A stretch of 64,000 nucleotides of DNA. Source: Cutibacterium avidum ATCC 25577 (GTDB taxonomy: Bacteria; Actinomycetota; Actinomycetes; Propionibacteriales; Propionibacteriaceae). This document shows, in pieces, positions 48,428 through 59,195 of the stretch. Under the pieces are notes generated by a model that was given only the letters and a program-made list of their open reading frames with translations, did no database searches and was not told where the DNA came from. The first letter of the stretch is position 1. Every line of letters starts with the position of its first letter. The stretch covers positions 2,247,577 through 2,311,576 of the forward strand of contig NZ_JH165054.1 in the NCBI RefSeq assembly GCF_000227295.1, written 5' to 3'. The position numbers and the translations under genes were made by a program.

Positions 48428-50533
48428 CTAGCGATTCGCCTCCACCATCTGGCGCAATTCCTTCTTCAGGTCAGCGATCTCGTCGCGAAGACGAGCCGCC
48501 ACCTCGAACTTAAGTTCACCAGCAGCAGAGCGCATCTCTTCGGTGAGCTCGACGATGAGGTTGCCGAGATCTTCCTCGGCCATCTTCGAGGCATCCAGGC
48601 GCTTGCCCTGGGCCGCCCGCTGCTCGTCGGTGATCATCGAGTTGTAGCCGCGATGGCCTTTGCCATAGTTGAACTTCTCGACGAGAGCGTCGGTGTCGGC
48701 CTCCTCGCGGGCCAGCATCTCGGTAATGTCACCGATCTTCTTGCGAAGCGGTTGCGGGTCGATGCCATGCTCCTTGTTGTAGGCCAACTGGATTTCGCGA
48801 CGACGATTCGTCTCGTCAATGGCGACCCGCATCGAGTCGGTGATCTGGTCGGCGTACATGATGACCTGACCGTTGACGTTTCGAGCGGCACGGCCGACGG
48901 TCTGGATGAGGGAGCGCTCCGAGCGAAGGAACCCTTCCTTGTCCGCATCCAGAATGGTCACCAGGGACACCTCCGGAAGGTCGAGGCCCTCTCGCAACAG
49001 GTTGATGCCGACGAGGACGTCGAACTCTCCCATGCGCAGTTCCTTGAGCAGTTCGATGCGCTTGAGGGTGTCGATCTCCGAGTGCAGGTACCGGGTGCGG
49101 ATGCCGTGTTCCATGAGGTAGTCGGTGAGGTCCTCGGCCATCTTCTTGGTCAGGGTCGTCACCAGGACACGATCGCCGCGATCCACTCGGGTGCGGATCT
49201 CGGCCATGAGGTCGTCAATCTGGCCGCGAGTGGGCTTGACGATGATCTCAGGGTCGACCAGTCCCGTCGGGCGGATGATCTGCTGGACGACGCCATTGGC
49301 CCGCTCCGTCTCGTAAGCTCCGGGTGTGGCCGACAGATAGACGGTCTGGCCGATCCTCTGGGTGAACTCGTCGAACTTCAGAGGGCGGTTGTCCATCGCG
49401 CTGGGCAGCCGGAAACCATGCTCCACGAGGGTGCGCTTACGGCTCATGTCGCCCTCGTACATGCCTCCGATCTGCGGGACGGTGACGTGTGACTCGTCGA
49501 TGACGAGCACGAAATCCTCGGGGAAGTAGTCGAGCAGACAGTTCGGGGCCGAGCCGGGAGCGCGTCCGTCAATGTGACGCGAGTAGTTCTCGATACCGGC
49601 ACAGGCGCCGACCTGCTGCATCATCTCGACGTCGTAAGTGGTGCGCATCCGGAGCCGCTGGGCCTCCAGCAGTTTCCCGTCCCGCTCCAAGACGGCGAGG
49701 CGCTCCTCCAACTCCTTCTGGATGGACGCGATCGCCTTCTCCATACGCTCCGGTCCAGCAACGTAGTGGGTAGCCGGAAAGACGTACACCTGCTCGTCCT
49801 CACTGACGACCTCGCCGGTGAGAGGGTGCATCGTCGTGAGGGCCTCGATCTCGTCGCCGAAGAACTCCACGCGCAAGGCGTTCTCCTCGTAGACCGGGAA
49901 GATCTCCAGGGTGTCGCCGCGGACTCGGAAGGTGCCGCGCTCACCCGAAATGTCGTTGCGGACGTATTGGTTGGTGACGAGGTCCCGCAACAGCTCGTCA
50001 CGATCCCATTCCTGCCCCACCTCCAACGGGATCATCCGGTCGACGTACTCCTGCGGAGTACCCAGACCGTAGATGGCCGAGACGGTCGCCACGACGATGA
50101 CGTCTCGCCGGGTCAACAAGGAATTCGTCGCGGAGTGACGCAGCCTCTCGACCTCCTCGTTGAGGCTGGAGTCCTTCTCGATGAAGGTGTCCGTCTGAGG
50201 GATGTACGCCTCGGGTTGGTAATAGTCGTAGTACGAGACGAAGTACTCGACGGCATTGTCCGGGAAGAAGGTGCGCAACTCCTGGGCGAACTGGGCCGCC
50301 AGGGTTTTGTTGGGCTGCATGACGAGCATCGGCCGTTGCAGCTTTTCCGCCAACCATGCCACCGTGGCCGTCTTGCCAGTACCGGTGGCACCCAGCAGAA
50401 CGACGTCCTGCTCACCGCTCTTGACCCGCTTCTCCAGCTCTGCAATGGCTTGCGGCTGGTCGCCAGAAGGCTCGAACTCGCTGACGACGTGGAAGGGCGC
50501 AACGCGGCGAGTGATGTCGGTAACTGGACGCAT
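48428..50533 (-). CDS. uvrB: Excinuclease ABC subunit B
   Basis: 701 residues. Walker [21 protein letters not shown] near residue 42, the beta-hairpin [20 protein letters not shown], helicase motifs DESHVTVPQ and QTVGRAARN, and a C-terminal UVR domain ([20 protein letters not shown]) for UvrC contact. It is some 3.4 kb from uvrA, on the same strand. Confidence 0.98.
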   Translation of the reverse strand: MRPVTDITRRVAPFHVVSEFEPSGDQPQAIAELEKRVKSGEQDVVLLGATGTGKTATVAWLAEKLQRPMLVMQPNKTLAAQFAQELRTFFPDNAVEYFVSYYDYYQPEAYIPQTDTFIEKDSSLNEEVERLRHSATNSLLTRRDVIVVATVSAIYGLGTPQEYVDRMIPLEVGQEWDRDELLRDLVTNQYVRNDISGERGTFRVRGDTLEIFPVYEENALRVEFFGDEIEALTTMHPLTGEVVSEDEQVYVFPATHYVAGPERMEKAIASIQKELEERLAVLERDGKLLEAQRLRMRTTYDVEMMQQVGACAGIENYSRHIDGRAPGSAPNCLLDYFPEDFVLVIDESHVTVPQIGGMYEGDMSRKRTLVEHGFRLPSAMDNRPLKFDEFTQRIGQTVYLSATPGAYETERANGVVQQIIRPTGLVDPEIIVKPTRGQIDDLMAEIRTRVDRGDRVLVTTLTKKMAEDLTDYLMEHGIRTRYLHSEIDTLKRIELLKELRMGEFDVLVGINLLREGLDLPEVSLVTILDADKEGFLRSERSLIQTVGRAARNVNGQVIMYADQITDSMRVAIDETNRRREIQLAYNKEHGIDPQPLRKKIGDITEMLAREEADTDALVEKFNYGKGHRGYNSMITDEQRAAQGKRLDASKMAEEDLGNLIVELTEEMRSAAGELKFEVAARLRDEIADLKKELRQMVEANR

Positions 50534-50596
50534 GAGGACAACCCTAGTTCGATGCCACCCCGATGCGAGAACCCCGGATTTCAGCCCGGCGGGAAC

Positions 50597-51607
50597 TCAG
50601 ACCAGGGCAAGAACGAGGAGCAGGGAGACGCCCGCAGCAATAGTCGCTGAGATGGCGCCCAGCCCGATGGCGCGCCCGCCGGTGGAGGCAATGACCTTGA
50701 TACGGACACCGGCGCCCATCGCAGCCATGGCTGCCGTCAGCAGGATCGTGGCAATCTCATTGACCCCGCCCGTCAGCCAAGTGGGCAGGTCGAAGATCGA
50801 GCGAATGACGACCATGACGAGGAATCCAGCGACGAAGTGCGGAATGATCGGCCCCATCTTCGTCCCGGTGTGCCGCTGCGCGCTGCGCTTCTGTGATAGC
50901 CCCACCAGGGCAACGAGCGGCGCGAGCAACACGACGCGGCCGAGCTTGGTCACCACGGCGACGTCGGTGACGTGGGCGATGTTGCCCGCCGCCACCACCT
51001 GGCCGACCTCGTGAATCGATGCGCCGAGCCACACGCCAGTCTGGCGCGCAGTGAGCCCCAGAACGCCGGCCAGCCAAGGGAAGAGGAGAAGTGCCACGGT
51101 GCCGAAAAGGGTGACCGATGCCACCGCGGTCGCTGCGGCGTCGTCGACCTGACCCCGCCCTTCCTCACCCTTGAGGTCGGGACGCACGACGGCCGACATA
51201 CCGGCCACGGCGGCGGCACCACAAATGCCGGTACCGGTGGCGGTGAGGATGCGAGTCGGCCCTGACAGTTTCATCGCGCGGCCGAGGTAGGTGGTCGCGA
51301 ACCACGTCACCGTCAGGGTGACGAGGATGACGACGATGGGAGCCCAACCGAGTTTCGCCACCGTCGGCAGGGACAGCCGCAGACCGAGAAGGACGACACC
51401 GGTACGCAGGACGACCTTGTTGGTGAACGCCACTCCGGGCTCGGCAGAGGGACGGATGAGCTTGGTGTTACGCGCTATCCCTCCGAGGATGATGGCGATG
51501 AGCATGCTGGACAACAGCGGTACGACGTGATTGATCCCGTAGGAAATTGCAGCTGCGACGCCCATCAGCCCCAAACCGGGCAGGAGTTCCGATACGGATC
51601 GTGGCAT
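50597..51607 (-). CDS. YeiH/UPF0324-type permease (putative sulfate/anion exporter)
   Basis: 336 residues and about 9-10 transmembrane helices. PLLSSMLIAIILGGIARNT, LRTGVVLLGLRLSL, GTGICGAAAVAGMSAVV and WLGASIHEVGQVVAAGN are hallmarks of the family. GGGAGG stands 9 nt before ATG 51607. Family members are annotated as sulfate or taurine-linked exporters on thin evidence; substrate unknown here. Confidence 0.85.
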   Translation of the reverse strand: MPRSVSELLPGLGLMGVAAAISYGINHVVPLLSSMLIAIILGGIARNTKLIRPSAEPGVAFTNKVVLRTGVVLLGLRLSLPTVAKLGWAPIVVILVTLTVTWFATTYLGRAMKLSGPTRILTATGTGICGAAAVAGMSAVVRPDLKGEEGRGQVDDAAATAVASVTLFGTVALLLFPWLAGVLGLTARQTGVWLGASIHEVGQVVAAGNIAHVTDVAVVTKLGRVVLLAPLVALVGLSQKRSAQRHTGTKMGPIIPHFVAGFLVMVVIRSIFDLPTWLTGGVNEIATILLTAAMAAMGAGVRIKVIASTGGRAIGLGAISATIAAGVSLLLVLALV

Positions 51608-51641
51608 GGGGCACATCCTCCCACGAACGGTCCGGTGCGAG

Positions 51642-52292
51642 CTACCGCTGAGGACCGCCAGATTTCCCACACCCAAGGATGTGGTCCCAAGCTCGGTCCA
51701 CTTCGTGAGGAAGGTCCTCGAGCGAACAACCGGTGTCGATGACGACGTCGGCGACGTCCAGACGCTCCTGGCCGGATGCCTGGGCACGAATCCGGGACCA
51801 CGCGTCCTCCTCAGAACGACCATCCCTCTCGACGACACGTCGCACCTGCTCGGCAGGGTCGACGTCAACCACGACGACCGTGTCAAATTCGTCAGCTCTG
51901 CCAGTTTCCACGAGCAACGGAATGTCGTGAACCACCACGACTTGCCCGTCCGAACCACGGGCTTCTTCATCAACCAGTCGGGCAGCCTCCTCGACCAGAG
52001 GATGAATGATTCCCTCCAGACGTCGCCGGGCAACCGGATCGGCAAAGACGATGGACCCCAGCGCAGGACGGTTCAGGGAACCGTCGCCGGAGAGCACCTG
52101 CTCACCGAAAGCCTCGACGACCTGGCGAAGCCCCTCAGATCCGGCGGCCACGACGTCGTGGGAAAGCTGGTCGTAATCGATGACGACGGCTCCTCGCTCA
52201 GCCAACAGGCGGGAAACCGTCGACTTGCCACTGGCGATTCCGCCCGTCAGGCCTACCCGAACGATGCCGTCCCCGTGATCTCGATATGGCAT
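51642..52292 (-). CDS. coaE: Dephospho-CoA kinase
   Basis: 216 residues; last step of CoA synthesis. P-loop VGLTGGIASGKSTVSRLLAE (about 13-32), VVIDYDQLSHDV, HPLVEE and VVVHDIPLLVETG are typical. The ATG overlaps the stop of the upstream lipoprotein (TGATG). It lacks the C-terminal UPF0157 extension of some mycobacterial CoaE. Confidence 0.95.
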   Translation of the reverse strand: MPYRDHGDGIVRVGLTGGIASGKSTVSRLLAERGAVVIDYDQLSHDVVAAGSEGLRQVVEAFGEQVLSGDGSLNRPALGSIVFADPVARRRLEGIIHPLVEEAARLVDEEARGSDGQVVVVHDIPLLVETGRADEFDTVVVVDVDPAEQVRRVVERDGRSEEDAWSRIRAQASGQERLDVADVVIDTGCSLEDLPHEVDRAWDHILGCGKSGGPQR

Positions 52293-52765
52293 CAGGCTGG
52301 CGTCTTCTCGTCATTCGGGGTGGCTGACCCACCGGGAGCGGTGATGCATTCCAGCGGGGTGAGTCGCCAGGCCTTACCCGATTGATCGATGATCATCGTC
52401 CACTGGTCCTTCTGGGGATGGCAGGTCACGGGACGGTCCTTGGCAGTCTCAGCGCTGCCCTGGATGATGTTGTTGATGTCGTCGTCGCTACTGAGGACCT
52501 GTTCCATCGATTCTGAGGACTTGTTGTCCGAGCCCATCAGACACACCGTGATGGTCGTCCCTCTCCAGCCCTTGACAGCAGAAACCGTCGCCGGTTTCAC
52601 CGCATGGTGGGCCACCGCAGAATCGCACGTCATGCCGATGTTGGAGACGTCGGAACTCGCCTGGGTCGTTGCCGGCCTGACGTCCTCGTCAGAATGGGAA
52701 CAGCCGGTCATCGCCGCAACAGCAGCCAGTAGCAGCGCCGCCGTGGCCGCTCGCGCAGACCTCAT
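52292..52765 (-). CDS. Hypothetical lipoprotein
   Basis: 157 residues from ATG 52765, preceded by GGAGG. A signal peptide with Ala/Leu core and lipobox AAMTGC (Cys22) predicts lipid anchoring. The mature part carries four more Cys (in MTCDSAV, TVCLMGS, VTCHPQK and LECITAP), probably two disulfides. No family recognised. It is translationally coupled to coaE, though a functional link is not evident. Confidence 0.75.
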   Translation of the reverse strand: MRSARAATAALLLAAVAAMTGCSHSDEDVRPATTQASSDVSNIGMTCDSAVAHHAVKPATVSAVKGWRGTTITVCLMGSDNKSSESMEQVLSSDDDINNIIQGSAETAKDRPVTCHPQKDQWTMIIDQSGKAWRLTPLECITAPGGSATPNDEKTPA

Positions 52766-52803
52766 AACACCTCCATCAGTCGTGAGACCAGCATAGGGGG
52801 CCT

Positions 52804-54477
52804 TCACCCCATCGTCGCTGGTTCAACGATGTGTCCCATGTCCATGGCGACGACTTCCCCGTCGTGATCCTGACCATGACTGATCTCCACCACCGTCACC
52901 CCCGGCAGACAACGTGCAAGGTTCGTTCGGACTTCTGCCGCCAATCGAGGACCAAGAGATGCGGTGAACTCGTCCAGCACGAGGACCTTGGGCCTCTGCA
53001 AAATGGCCCGCGCCACCGTCAGTCGCTGGGCCTGTCCTCCCGACAATCTGATACCTCGTGGGCCGATGACCGTCTCCAGGCCATGATCCATACCTCGTAC
53101 CTCGGCAGCAAGACCGACCTCGTCAAGCACACCCCACAACTCATCGTCAGTGGCGTCGGGGACCGCCAGCCTCAAATTGTCGGCGATCGAAGCGTTGAGC
53201 AACTCCACACGCTGGGACACCACGGCGATGGCACGACGCAGGGAGTCCAGGGTGAACGACGAGACCGGCTCACCGTCGAGGAGAACTTGGCCGGAATCGG
53301 GGTCATGGTGGCGCAGCAACAGATTCACCAACGTCGTCTTTCCCGACCCGGATGCCCCCGTCACGACGACGTGTCCACCGGCAGGAACGCTGAGGCTCAC
53401 CCCCTCAAGCGCAGGAGCCAGGGCTGTCCCATCGGCATTGCGGTAGGAAAAGGTGACGTCGCGCCATTCAACTGCCGGGGCGTGATCGAGACGGAGTTCC
53501 TGCGGACCGTCCACGACTTCCATGGGCGAGTGGCTGATCTGCCACAGGCGCCTCGCCGCCGCCAAGGAATGGTCGAGATAGCCGACGGCATCCTCAATTC
53601 CGCGCGGTCCCTCGACGATCCTCAGGCCGGCGGCGGCCAAAGCACACACTCCGACGGCGCCGACCCCCTCATGGATAGCCATCAAGGACACCGAGACGAC
53701 GATGCCCATCGCCGCCGCCACACACGCGGCTCGTCGAATGGCCACGTACCGGCGAGCTTTGGCCGAGCCCTCGGCGATCTGGGCGTCGAGACGGGCCATC
53801 TCGGCCATCCGGTCGTGCTGGCGGCCGTACCCGACCACCTCGGCGGCGCCGAAGACCGAGTCCGTGACGTGCGCGGCAAGTTCGCGACGCAGGCCAAGGA
53901 CCTCATGGGTGGCGTCCAGGCTCGATCTTGTCCCGACGACGAGTAGGACCGCGATGAGAACGGCCAGCACGACGGCGGGTATGGCCACCACAGACCACCC
54001 GTAGACAGCTCCGCCGGTGACCACAGCGATGAGCGGGGCGAGGAAGGCCGCCACAACGGGAGCAAAGGTGTGAGCGTAGACGACCTCGATGCGGTCGACG
54101 TCGCGGGTGAGGCTGGCCAGAACGTCACCGGTGCGCGAATGGCTGACGACAGCCGGAGCCTTGGGCCACAGCCGGGAGAAGGCATGGGTTCGCAACACCT
54201 CTAGGGCCTTGAAGGCCACGTAATGACCGCTGAACTGCTCCAGGTAGAAGGTGACGGCCTGCACCAGGGCCAGCCCGACCAACCATCCCAGCCAGGCCCG
54301 CACGGACCAGCCGGAGGTGACGACGGCGACCATTCCGCCGGCCGCCACCGCGAACAGTCCCATGTCGGCAACCAGGTGGACGATCCTCATGACGGCCGAG
54401 AAGTAGAGAGGTGGATGAACCGGGCGTGTGATTCCGGTGAGCCACGTCACGACGTCGCGTGTTGACGGTTCGCTCAT
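52804..54477 (-). CDS. ABC exporter half-transporter, CydC-like
   Basis: 557 residues: about six N-terminal membrane helices (1-310), then an ATPase domain with Walker A VVTGASGSGKTTLVNLLL, signature LSGGQAQRLTVARAIL and Walker B KVLVLDEFTASL, where Phe replaces the common Pro after Asp-Glu. The H-loop is EISHGQDHDGE. It overlaps the preceding half-transporter by 4 bp, so the two probably form a heterodimer. CydDC pairs export thiols or carry heme-linked functions; here the pair ends a heme-uptake operon. Confidence 0.82.
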   Translation of the reverse strand: MSEPSTRDVVTWLTGITRPVHPPLYFSAVMRIVHLVADMGLFAVAAGGMVAVVTSGWSVRAWLGWLVGLALVQAVTFYLEQFSGHYVAFKALEVLRTHAFSRLWPKAPAVVSHSRTGDVLASLTRDVDRIEVVYAHTFAPVVAAFLAPLIAVVTGGAVYGWSVVAIPAVVLAVLIAVLLVVGTRSSLDATHEVLGLRRELAAHVTDSVFGAAEVVGYGRQHDRMAEMARLDAQIAEGSAKARRYVAIRRAACVAAAMGIVVSVSLMAIHEGVGAVGVCALAAAGLRIVEGPRGIEDAVGYLDHSLAAARRLWQISHSPMEVVDGPQELRLDHAPAVEWRDVTFSYRNADGTALAPALEGVSLSVPAGGHVVVTGASGSGKTTLVNLLLRHHDPDSGQVLLDGEPVSSFTLDSLRRAIAVVSQRVELLNASIADNLRLAVPDATDDELWGVLDEVGLAAEVRGMDHGLETVIGPRGIRLSGGQAQRLTVARAILQRPKVLVLDEFTASLGPRLAAEVRTNLARCLPGVTVVEISHGQDHDGEVVAMDMGHIVEPATMG

Positions 54478-56183
54478 GCTCGGTCCTCGCTCTCGACTCG
54501 ATCAAGGTCCTCACTGTTCACCTCGTCGGCACTGACCGGCACGAGAGTGCCGTCCGCGACCCGGTAGACGTCATGGGCCAGGTCCAGGAGCCGGCGTCGG
54601 TGGGTGACCATGACGACCGTCGTGTCGTCACCAATCCTGGAGATGGCGTCAATGATGCGCTGTTCAGAGTCCATGTCCACGTGGGAGGTGGGCTCGTCGA
54701 GGAGGAGGATCTTCCGCCCGGACAGGAAGGCCCGAGCCAGCGAGATCCGTTGGGCCTGGCCGCCCGAGAGCAGGCAACCCTGTTCACCGACGTCAGAATC
54801 CAACCCGCACGGCATTGACGCCACATCGTCGGCGACGTCTGCGCGCCTCAGCGCTTCCCACATCTGCTCGGGGGTGGCGTCCGGGTTGGCGACAGCGAGG
54901 TTGTCGGCGATCGTACCGGCGAACAACCACGTCCGCTGGTTGACCGATGCACTGACTCCACGGATGGCTCCGGCCTCGGCCAACTCGGCGTCAAGACCGT
55001 CGACGACGACCTGACCACAGTGCGCAGGCAACGTCCCTGTCATGACCCCGAGGAGGGTTGACTTGCCGGCTCCCGAGCGTCCGACGATGGCGGTGCGGGA
55101 TCCGCGCGGGATGACGAGGTCAACACCGTGCAAGATCTCCGAATCTCCATACCCGACGGTGACGTCGCGAAGAGTCATCGCTCCCGAACCATCACCCGTC
55201 GAGGCCACCGGGCCGTGCGACGCTACGTGCTCCGGAGCCTCGTCGAACCACCTGCCAATGGCCTTCTCCGACGCCTTGCCACCCATGCCGATGTAGAAGA
55301 AGGCCGCCACCTGGTGCAGCGGCTCCAACAACAGAACCGAGAGCAGCACGATGGTGATGGCCGAGCTCGCCGTGATGTGGCCGTTCTGCCATCGCGTCAT
55401 GGCCATGCCTGCCGACATGACGATGAAGAGGAGGGAGAACAGACCGTCCACGACGATGATGACGACCTGGTTTCCGGCCAAGAGCTTCATGATCGTTCCG
55501 CGGTTTGCCTCCCCGCGCTGTCGCAGATCATCCTCGACTCGTTGGCCAGCTCCCAGCATCCTTATGAGGACGAGGTTCGAGATGGCGTCCAGGTAGCTAG
55601 CAGTCAGGCGTGCTCGTTCCCGCCGGGACTCCGAGGACCTCTTGCGGAAGAGCTTGAGGAATCCCTTGATCAAGGTTGGAATGAGCGGACACATCACCAG
55701 CAGGACGAGTCCGGTGAGCCAGTCCAAACCGATGAGGATCCCGAGGCACACGAGGACAGGGGTGGTCAGCGCCGCGATCATGTCGGGACGGAACACCTGG
55801 CGGTACTCACTCACCCGCTCGGCGTTGTCACCGGCCAGGATGACGACCCTGTCACCTTCATCCGGAGCAGGTGGCGCGGAGAGGGATCGTCGGTAGAGGA
55901 CGTCGAGTACTCGGGGATGCAGGGCAGCCTCCTCGGCACGGGCATGACGACCTGACATCCCCATGGCTGCACCTGCGGCTGTGGCAGCGACGACGCCGCC
56001 GACTCCCATCGCCCAGTACCACCCGGAGCCGAGGACGAACCCCTCGAGGCGACCACCGACGGCCTGCCCCACGGCGACGAGGACGAGTGCCGTGCCAGCA
56101 ACTTCGAGAAGGTGCACCGCAGCAACTTGCCGAGCCCGGTGGGGTGATCGGGGCGACATCACCGATGTTGCATCTCTGGGCAT
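54474..56183 (-). CDS. ABC exporter half-transporter, CydD-like
   Basis: 569 residues from ATG 56183 (AAGGA upstream), or from ATG 56159, which overlaps the hmuV stop as TGATG. Membrane domain about 25-300; ATPase domain with Walker A IVGRSGAGKSTLLGVMTG, signature LSGGQAQRISLARAFLSG, and Walker B KILLLDEPTSHVD. Together with the downstream CydC-like gene it is a heterodimeric exporter in an iron/heme regulated operon; cargo is unknown. Confidence 0.82.
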   Translation of the reverse strand: MPRDATSVMSPRSPHRARQVAAVHLLEVAGTALVLVAVGQAVGGRLEGFVLGSGWYWAMGVGGVVAATAAGAAMGMSGRHARAEEAALHPRVLDVLYRRSLSAPPAPDEGDRVVILAGDNAERVSEYRQVFRPDMIAALTTPVLVCLGILIGLDWLTGLVLLVMCPLIPTLIKGFLKLFRKRSSESRRERARLTASYLDAISNLVLIRMLGAGQRVEDDLRQRGEANRGTIMKLLAGNQVVIIVVDGLFSLLFIVMSAGMAMTRWQNGHITASSAITIVLLSVLLLEPLHQVAAFFYIGMGGKASEKAIGRWFDEAPEHVASHGPVASTGDGSGAMTLRDVTVGYGDSEILHGVDLVIPRGSRTAIVGRSGAGKSTLLGVMTGTLPAHCGQVVVDGLDAELAEAGAIRGVSASVNQRTWLFAGTIADNLAVANPDATPEQMWEALRRADVADDVASMPCGLDSDVGEQGCLLSGGQAQRISLARAFLSGRKILLLDEPTSHVDMDSEQRIIDAISRIGDDTTVVMVTHRRRLLDLAHDVYRVADGTLVPVSADEVNSEDLDRVESEDRA

Positions 56184-56965
56184 GGTGTCCTTCGCTCGTC
56201 GCGGGTGGGGTTCCAGGGACGTCTGGGCAGAACGACGAGATCCCCGGTCGACAACGTGATGACGTCGATGGGCCATCCGTACACGGAAGTGAGGTTACCC
56301 TCCGTGATAACCTCCTCGGGATCGCCGGCGGCCACGAGTTTTCCTTCGGAGAGCAGGGCAATGCGATCGCAGCAGGCCGCAGCCAATCCGACGTCATGCA
56401 TCACCGCAACCACTGCGCATCCCGCTGCAGCCAGTTCCTGGCATATCTCCATGGTGCGTTCCTGATGACAGATGTCGAGAGCAGCAGTGGGCTCATCGAG
56501 AAACACATAGGGGGTGTCCTGGGCCAATACCCGGGCAAGGGTGACCCGGGAGCGTTCTCCCCCGGACAGAGCGGTGACCTCTCGGTCCGCCAACCCAGTA
56601 ACCTCAGTGCGCTCCATCGCGGCCTCGACGAGAATGGCGTCCTCTGGGCCGCGTGGATGCGGTGAACGTCCCATCATGACGATGTCGTGAACCAGATAGG
56701 AGAACGGGAACTCGCTGAACTGGGGCATCACGGAGCGGCGCAGGGCTAGGTCGGGCCGCGCGATTTCCTGCAGCGGGACCCTGTCGAGTTCAACGGTTCC
56801 CTGCCACCCGTCGAGGTCTCCGCACAGCACGCTCAACAGGGTCGTCTTGCCGGCCCCGTTGGGCCCGAGCAGGCCGACGAATTCTCCGGCGCGGACGTCA
56901 AGGTCGACTCCGTCCAGGATCGTCCGCTCCCCGTACCGAAAGGAAACACCACGGGCACGAATCAT
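56159..56965 (-). CDS. hmuV: Heme/iron ABC transporter ATP-binding protein
   Basis: 268 residues from ATG 56965 (MIRARGVSFRYGER), overlapping the permease stop (TGATG). Walker A GLLGPNGAGKTTLLSVLCGD, signature LSGGERSRVTLARVLA, Walker B YVFLDEPTAALDI. Energises HmuU for import of heme or ferric siderophore; heme is favoured by the HtaA protein gene in the same operon. Confidence 0.88.
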   Translation of the reverse strand: MIRARGVSFRYGERTILDGVDLDVRAGEFVGLLGPNGAGKTTLLSVLCGDLDGWQGTVELDRVPLQEIARPDLALRRSVMPQFSEFPFSYLVHDIVMMGRSPHPRGPEDAILVEAAMERTEVTGLADREVTALSGGERSRVTLARVLAQDTPYVFLDEPTAALDICHQERTMEICQELAAAGCAVVAVMHDVGLAAACCDRIALLSEGKLVAAGDPEEVITEGNLTSVYGWPIDVITLSTGDLVVLPRRPWNPTRDERRTPCPEMQHR

Positions 56966-58023
56966 CACGACGCTCCCCCTCGTAGCATTCCTCGTCGCAA
57001 CAGGATGAAGAAGGTTGGCCCGCCCACCATGGCCGTGAAGATGCCGATGGGAAGATCGGCGTAGGGGACAAGGGTGCGAGCTGCGACGTCCGACAGGGTC
57101 ACCAGCAAACCCCCACCCAGCATGGAGGCCGGGATGAGCCATGTGTTCGCCGGCCCGATGACCAGCCGAAGCACATGAGGCACGATGAGGCCGACGAATG
57201 CGATGACCCCGGCGTAGGCCACCGCCGCAGAGGTGAGCAGGGCGGTGAGCGCGATCGAGGACAGCCTCAGCCGATTGACGTTGATACCGAGGTGCCCGGC
57301 AGCCCTCTCCCCCAGGGCCAGGGTGTCGAGCCTGGCGGCAATGAACACGGCCCAGACGATGCCGACGGCGGCCACCGTCCCGACCGTCGCCACCTGATTC
57401 CAGGTGGCCCCGTTGAGGGAACCCATCTGCCAGAAGACGATCTGGTCTCGTGCGGTCGTCGGGGCGACATAGGTTGACACCGAGGTGATCGCCGAACAGA
57501 CCGCCGTCACCGCGATGCCGGTCAGCACGAGTGTGGTCGATTCTGTCCGTCGTCCGGACCGCGCCATGACGTAGACGGCGCTGGCAGCCAGCAATCCTGA
57601 GAGAAAGGCAGCCGCGGGAACCCCGAATCCGGCCAGGAAGGTGGGAGCCACCACGATCATGATCGATGCCCCCACAGCAGCCCCCGAGGAGACCCCGATG
57701 ACGCCGGGTTCAGCGAGCGGGTTGGAGAACAGCGCCTGCATGACGGTTCCAGCCACTGCGAGGCTGGCTCCCACCAGAAGGCCCAGGACGATGCGGGGGA
57801 ACCGGATCTGCCACAACACGGACTCCGCCAGGGGGTCAGCAAATGAGCCGCCGAAGACTCCTCTGACAACGTCAGTGGCCTCGACTCGGTACTGCCCGAC
57901 CATCGCCGAGAGCAGCACGAGGCAGCACACGATGACAACCAGGATGATGAAGGTGACGACTCGGGTTCGCGCGCGTCGGGCAATTCCCGTTCGTGCAGTC
58001 GCAGGTTGGACGAGAGCGCTCAT
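56965..58023 (-). CDS. hmuU: Heme/iron ABC transporter permease (FecCD family)
   Basis: 352 residues, about ten transmembrane helices of the BtuC/FecCD type. RFPRIVLGLLVGASLAVAG, GVIGVSSGAAVGA, GERAAGHLGINV and FVGLIVPHVLRLVIGP are family signatures. The ATG overlaps the hmuT stop (ATGA). Confidence 0.92.
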   Translation of the reverse strand: MSALVQPATARTGIARRARTRVVTFIILVVIVCCLVLLSAMVGQYRVEATDVVRGVFGGSFADPLAESVLWQIRFPRIVLGLLVGASLAVAGTVMQALFSNPLAEPGVIGVSSGAAVGASIMIVVAPTFLAGFGVPAAAFLSGLLAASAVYVMARSGRRTESTTLVLTGIAVTAVCSAITSVSTYVAPTTARDQIVFWQMGSLNGATWNQVATVGTVAAVGIVWAVFIAARLDTLALGERAAGHLGINVNRLRLSSIALTALLTSAAVAYAGVIAFVGLIVPHVLRLVIGPANTWLIPASMLGGGLLVTLSDVAARTLVPYADLPIGIFTAMVGGPTFFILLRRGMLRGGAS

Positions 58024-59123
58024 TTGACCCCGTACAGTGCCTTGGCGACCGAGGTCAGCACCTCACCGGTCTGCGGTCCGAAGGACAGAGAGATACCGTC
58101 CGGGATGGCGATGACGCGATGGTTCCTGCCCGCAATGGTGTTGGCCACCCCAGCTCTCGCCAGCAGACCCTTCATGCCACCGGTGGACGTCAGCCCGTCC
58201 TTCATGACGAAGATGGCATCCGGATTGAGGGAGACGAGGGATTCCGCATTCGCGGGGGCGACGCTCTTGATGCCCTTGTCTCCGGCGACATCGTCGCCAC
58301 CCACGCCGTGGATGAGCTCACTGGCCCCGTCCTGCGAGCCGAGGATGAAGAAGATCCCAGCGGTGCCGCGCACGTAGAGGAAGGCGATCTTCATCGGCTT
58401 CTTCGGGGCCCACTGAGCTATTTCCTCCTTGGCTGCATCTATCTCATCCCGGGCACGCTTCATCAGAGCTTCACCGGCGGCGGGCTTGCCGACTGCTTTC
58501 GCAACCGTACGGATGAGGTCAGCGGTCTTGTCGACGCTGCGATGGGGGTCGACGAGGACGACCGGGATCCCGGACTTGCGAAGCTGATCAAGGGCTTCAC
58601 GAGGACCAACGCTGCGGTCAGCAATGACGAGGGTCGGTTTGAGGGCAGCGATGGCCTCAACGTTGAGGGTGTGACCGTTCTCGGTGACGACGGGAAGATC
58701 GTGCAATTGTTTCTCAGTCGACGAGACGGTACGCCCGACGATCTTGTCCCCCATGCCCAGTCCGATGAGGGTACGGGAGAGGGTGCCGTAGAGGTCGAGG
58801 GCCAGGACCCGAGAGGTGTCGGTGACCGTCACCGTGTTGTTCTCGACGTCGGTGACCGTGACGGGCAGCTTCTGGCCGAAAGACCCGTCGACCGGCTTTG
58901 GGTCCGACAGGTCCGGCACCTCAGTGAGACCGCGAAGGTTGCGAGGATCAGGCAGCCTCGGCGCCGCAGTGGAGGGAGTTGCCGAGTGCGTCGAGGACGG
59001 CGACACCGTGGGGGCAACGGAGTGGGGCGATGTTTCTGACTGCGTGGCCGAGGGGCCACACCCGGCAACCAGCATCGCGAGTACGAGGCCGGCTCCGGCA
59101 ACTCGACGGCGCATCCGGATCAT
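58020..59123 (-). CDS. hmuT: Heme/iron-binding lipoprotein
   Basis: 367 residues. Signal peptide with lipobox LVAGC (Cys22), a Ser/Thr/Pro linker to about residue 60, then a class III substrate-binding fold (RVLALDLYGTLSRTLIGLGM, LKPTLVIADRSVGPREALDQ, NPDAIFVMKDGL). Binds heme or Fe chelate at the cell surface and delivers it to HmuU. His and Tyr ligands cannot be assigned by eye. Confidence 0.88.
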   Translation of the reverse strand: MIRMRRRVAGAGLVLAMLVAGCGPSATQSETSPHSVAPTVSPSSTHSATPSTAAPRLPDPRNLRGLTEVPDLSDPKPVDGSFGQKLPVTVTDVENNTVTVTDTSRVLALDLYGTLSRTLIGLGMGDKIVGRTVSSTEKQLHDLPVVTENGHTLNVEAIAALKPTLVIADRSVGPREALDQLRKSGIPVVLVDPHRSVDKTADLIRTVAKAVGKPAAGEALMKRARDEIDAAKEEIAQWAPKKPMKIAFLYVRGTAGIFFILGSQDGASELIHGVGGDDVAGDKGIKSVAPANAESLVSLNPDAIFVMKDGLTSTGGMKGLLARAGVANTIAGRNHRVIAIPDGISLSFGPQTGEVLTSVAKALYGVK

Positions 59124-59195
59124 GCAACGACCTTTCGGGAGGATGGTTGGGGGTGAGGTCGGGCGACCCCACCCCCATGAGTCAGGTTGGATGGA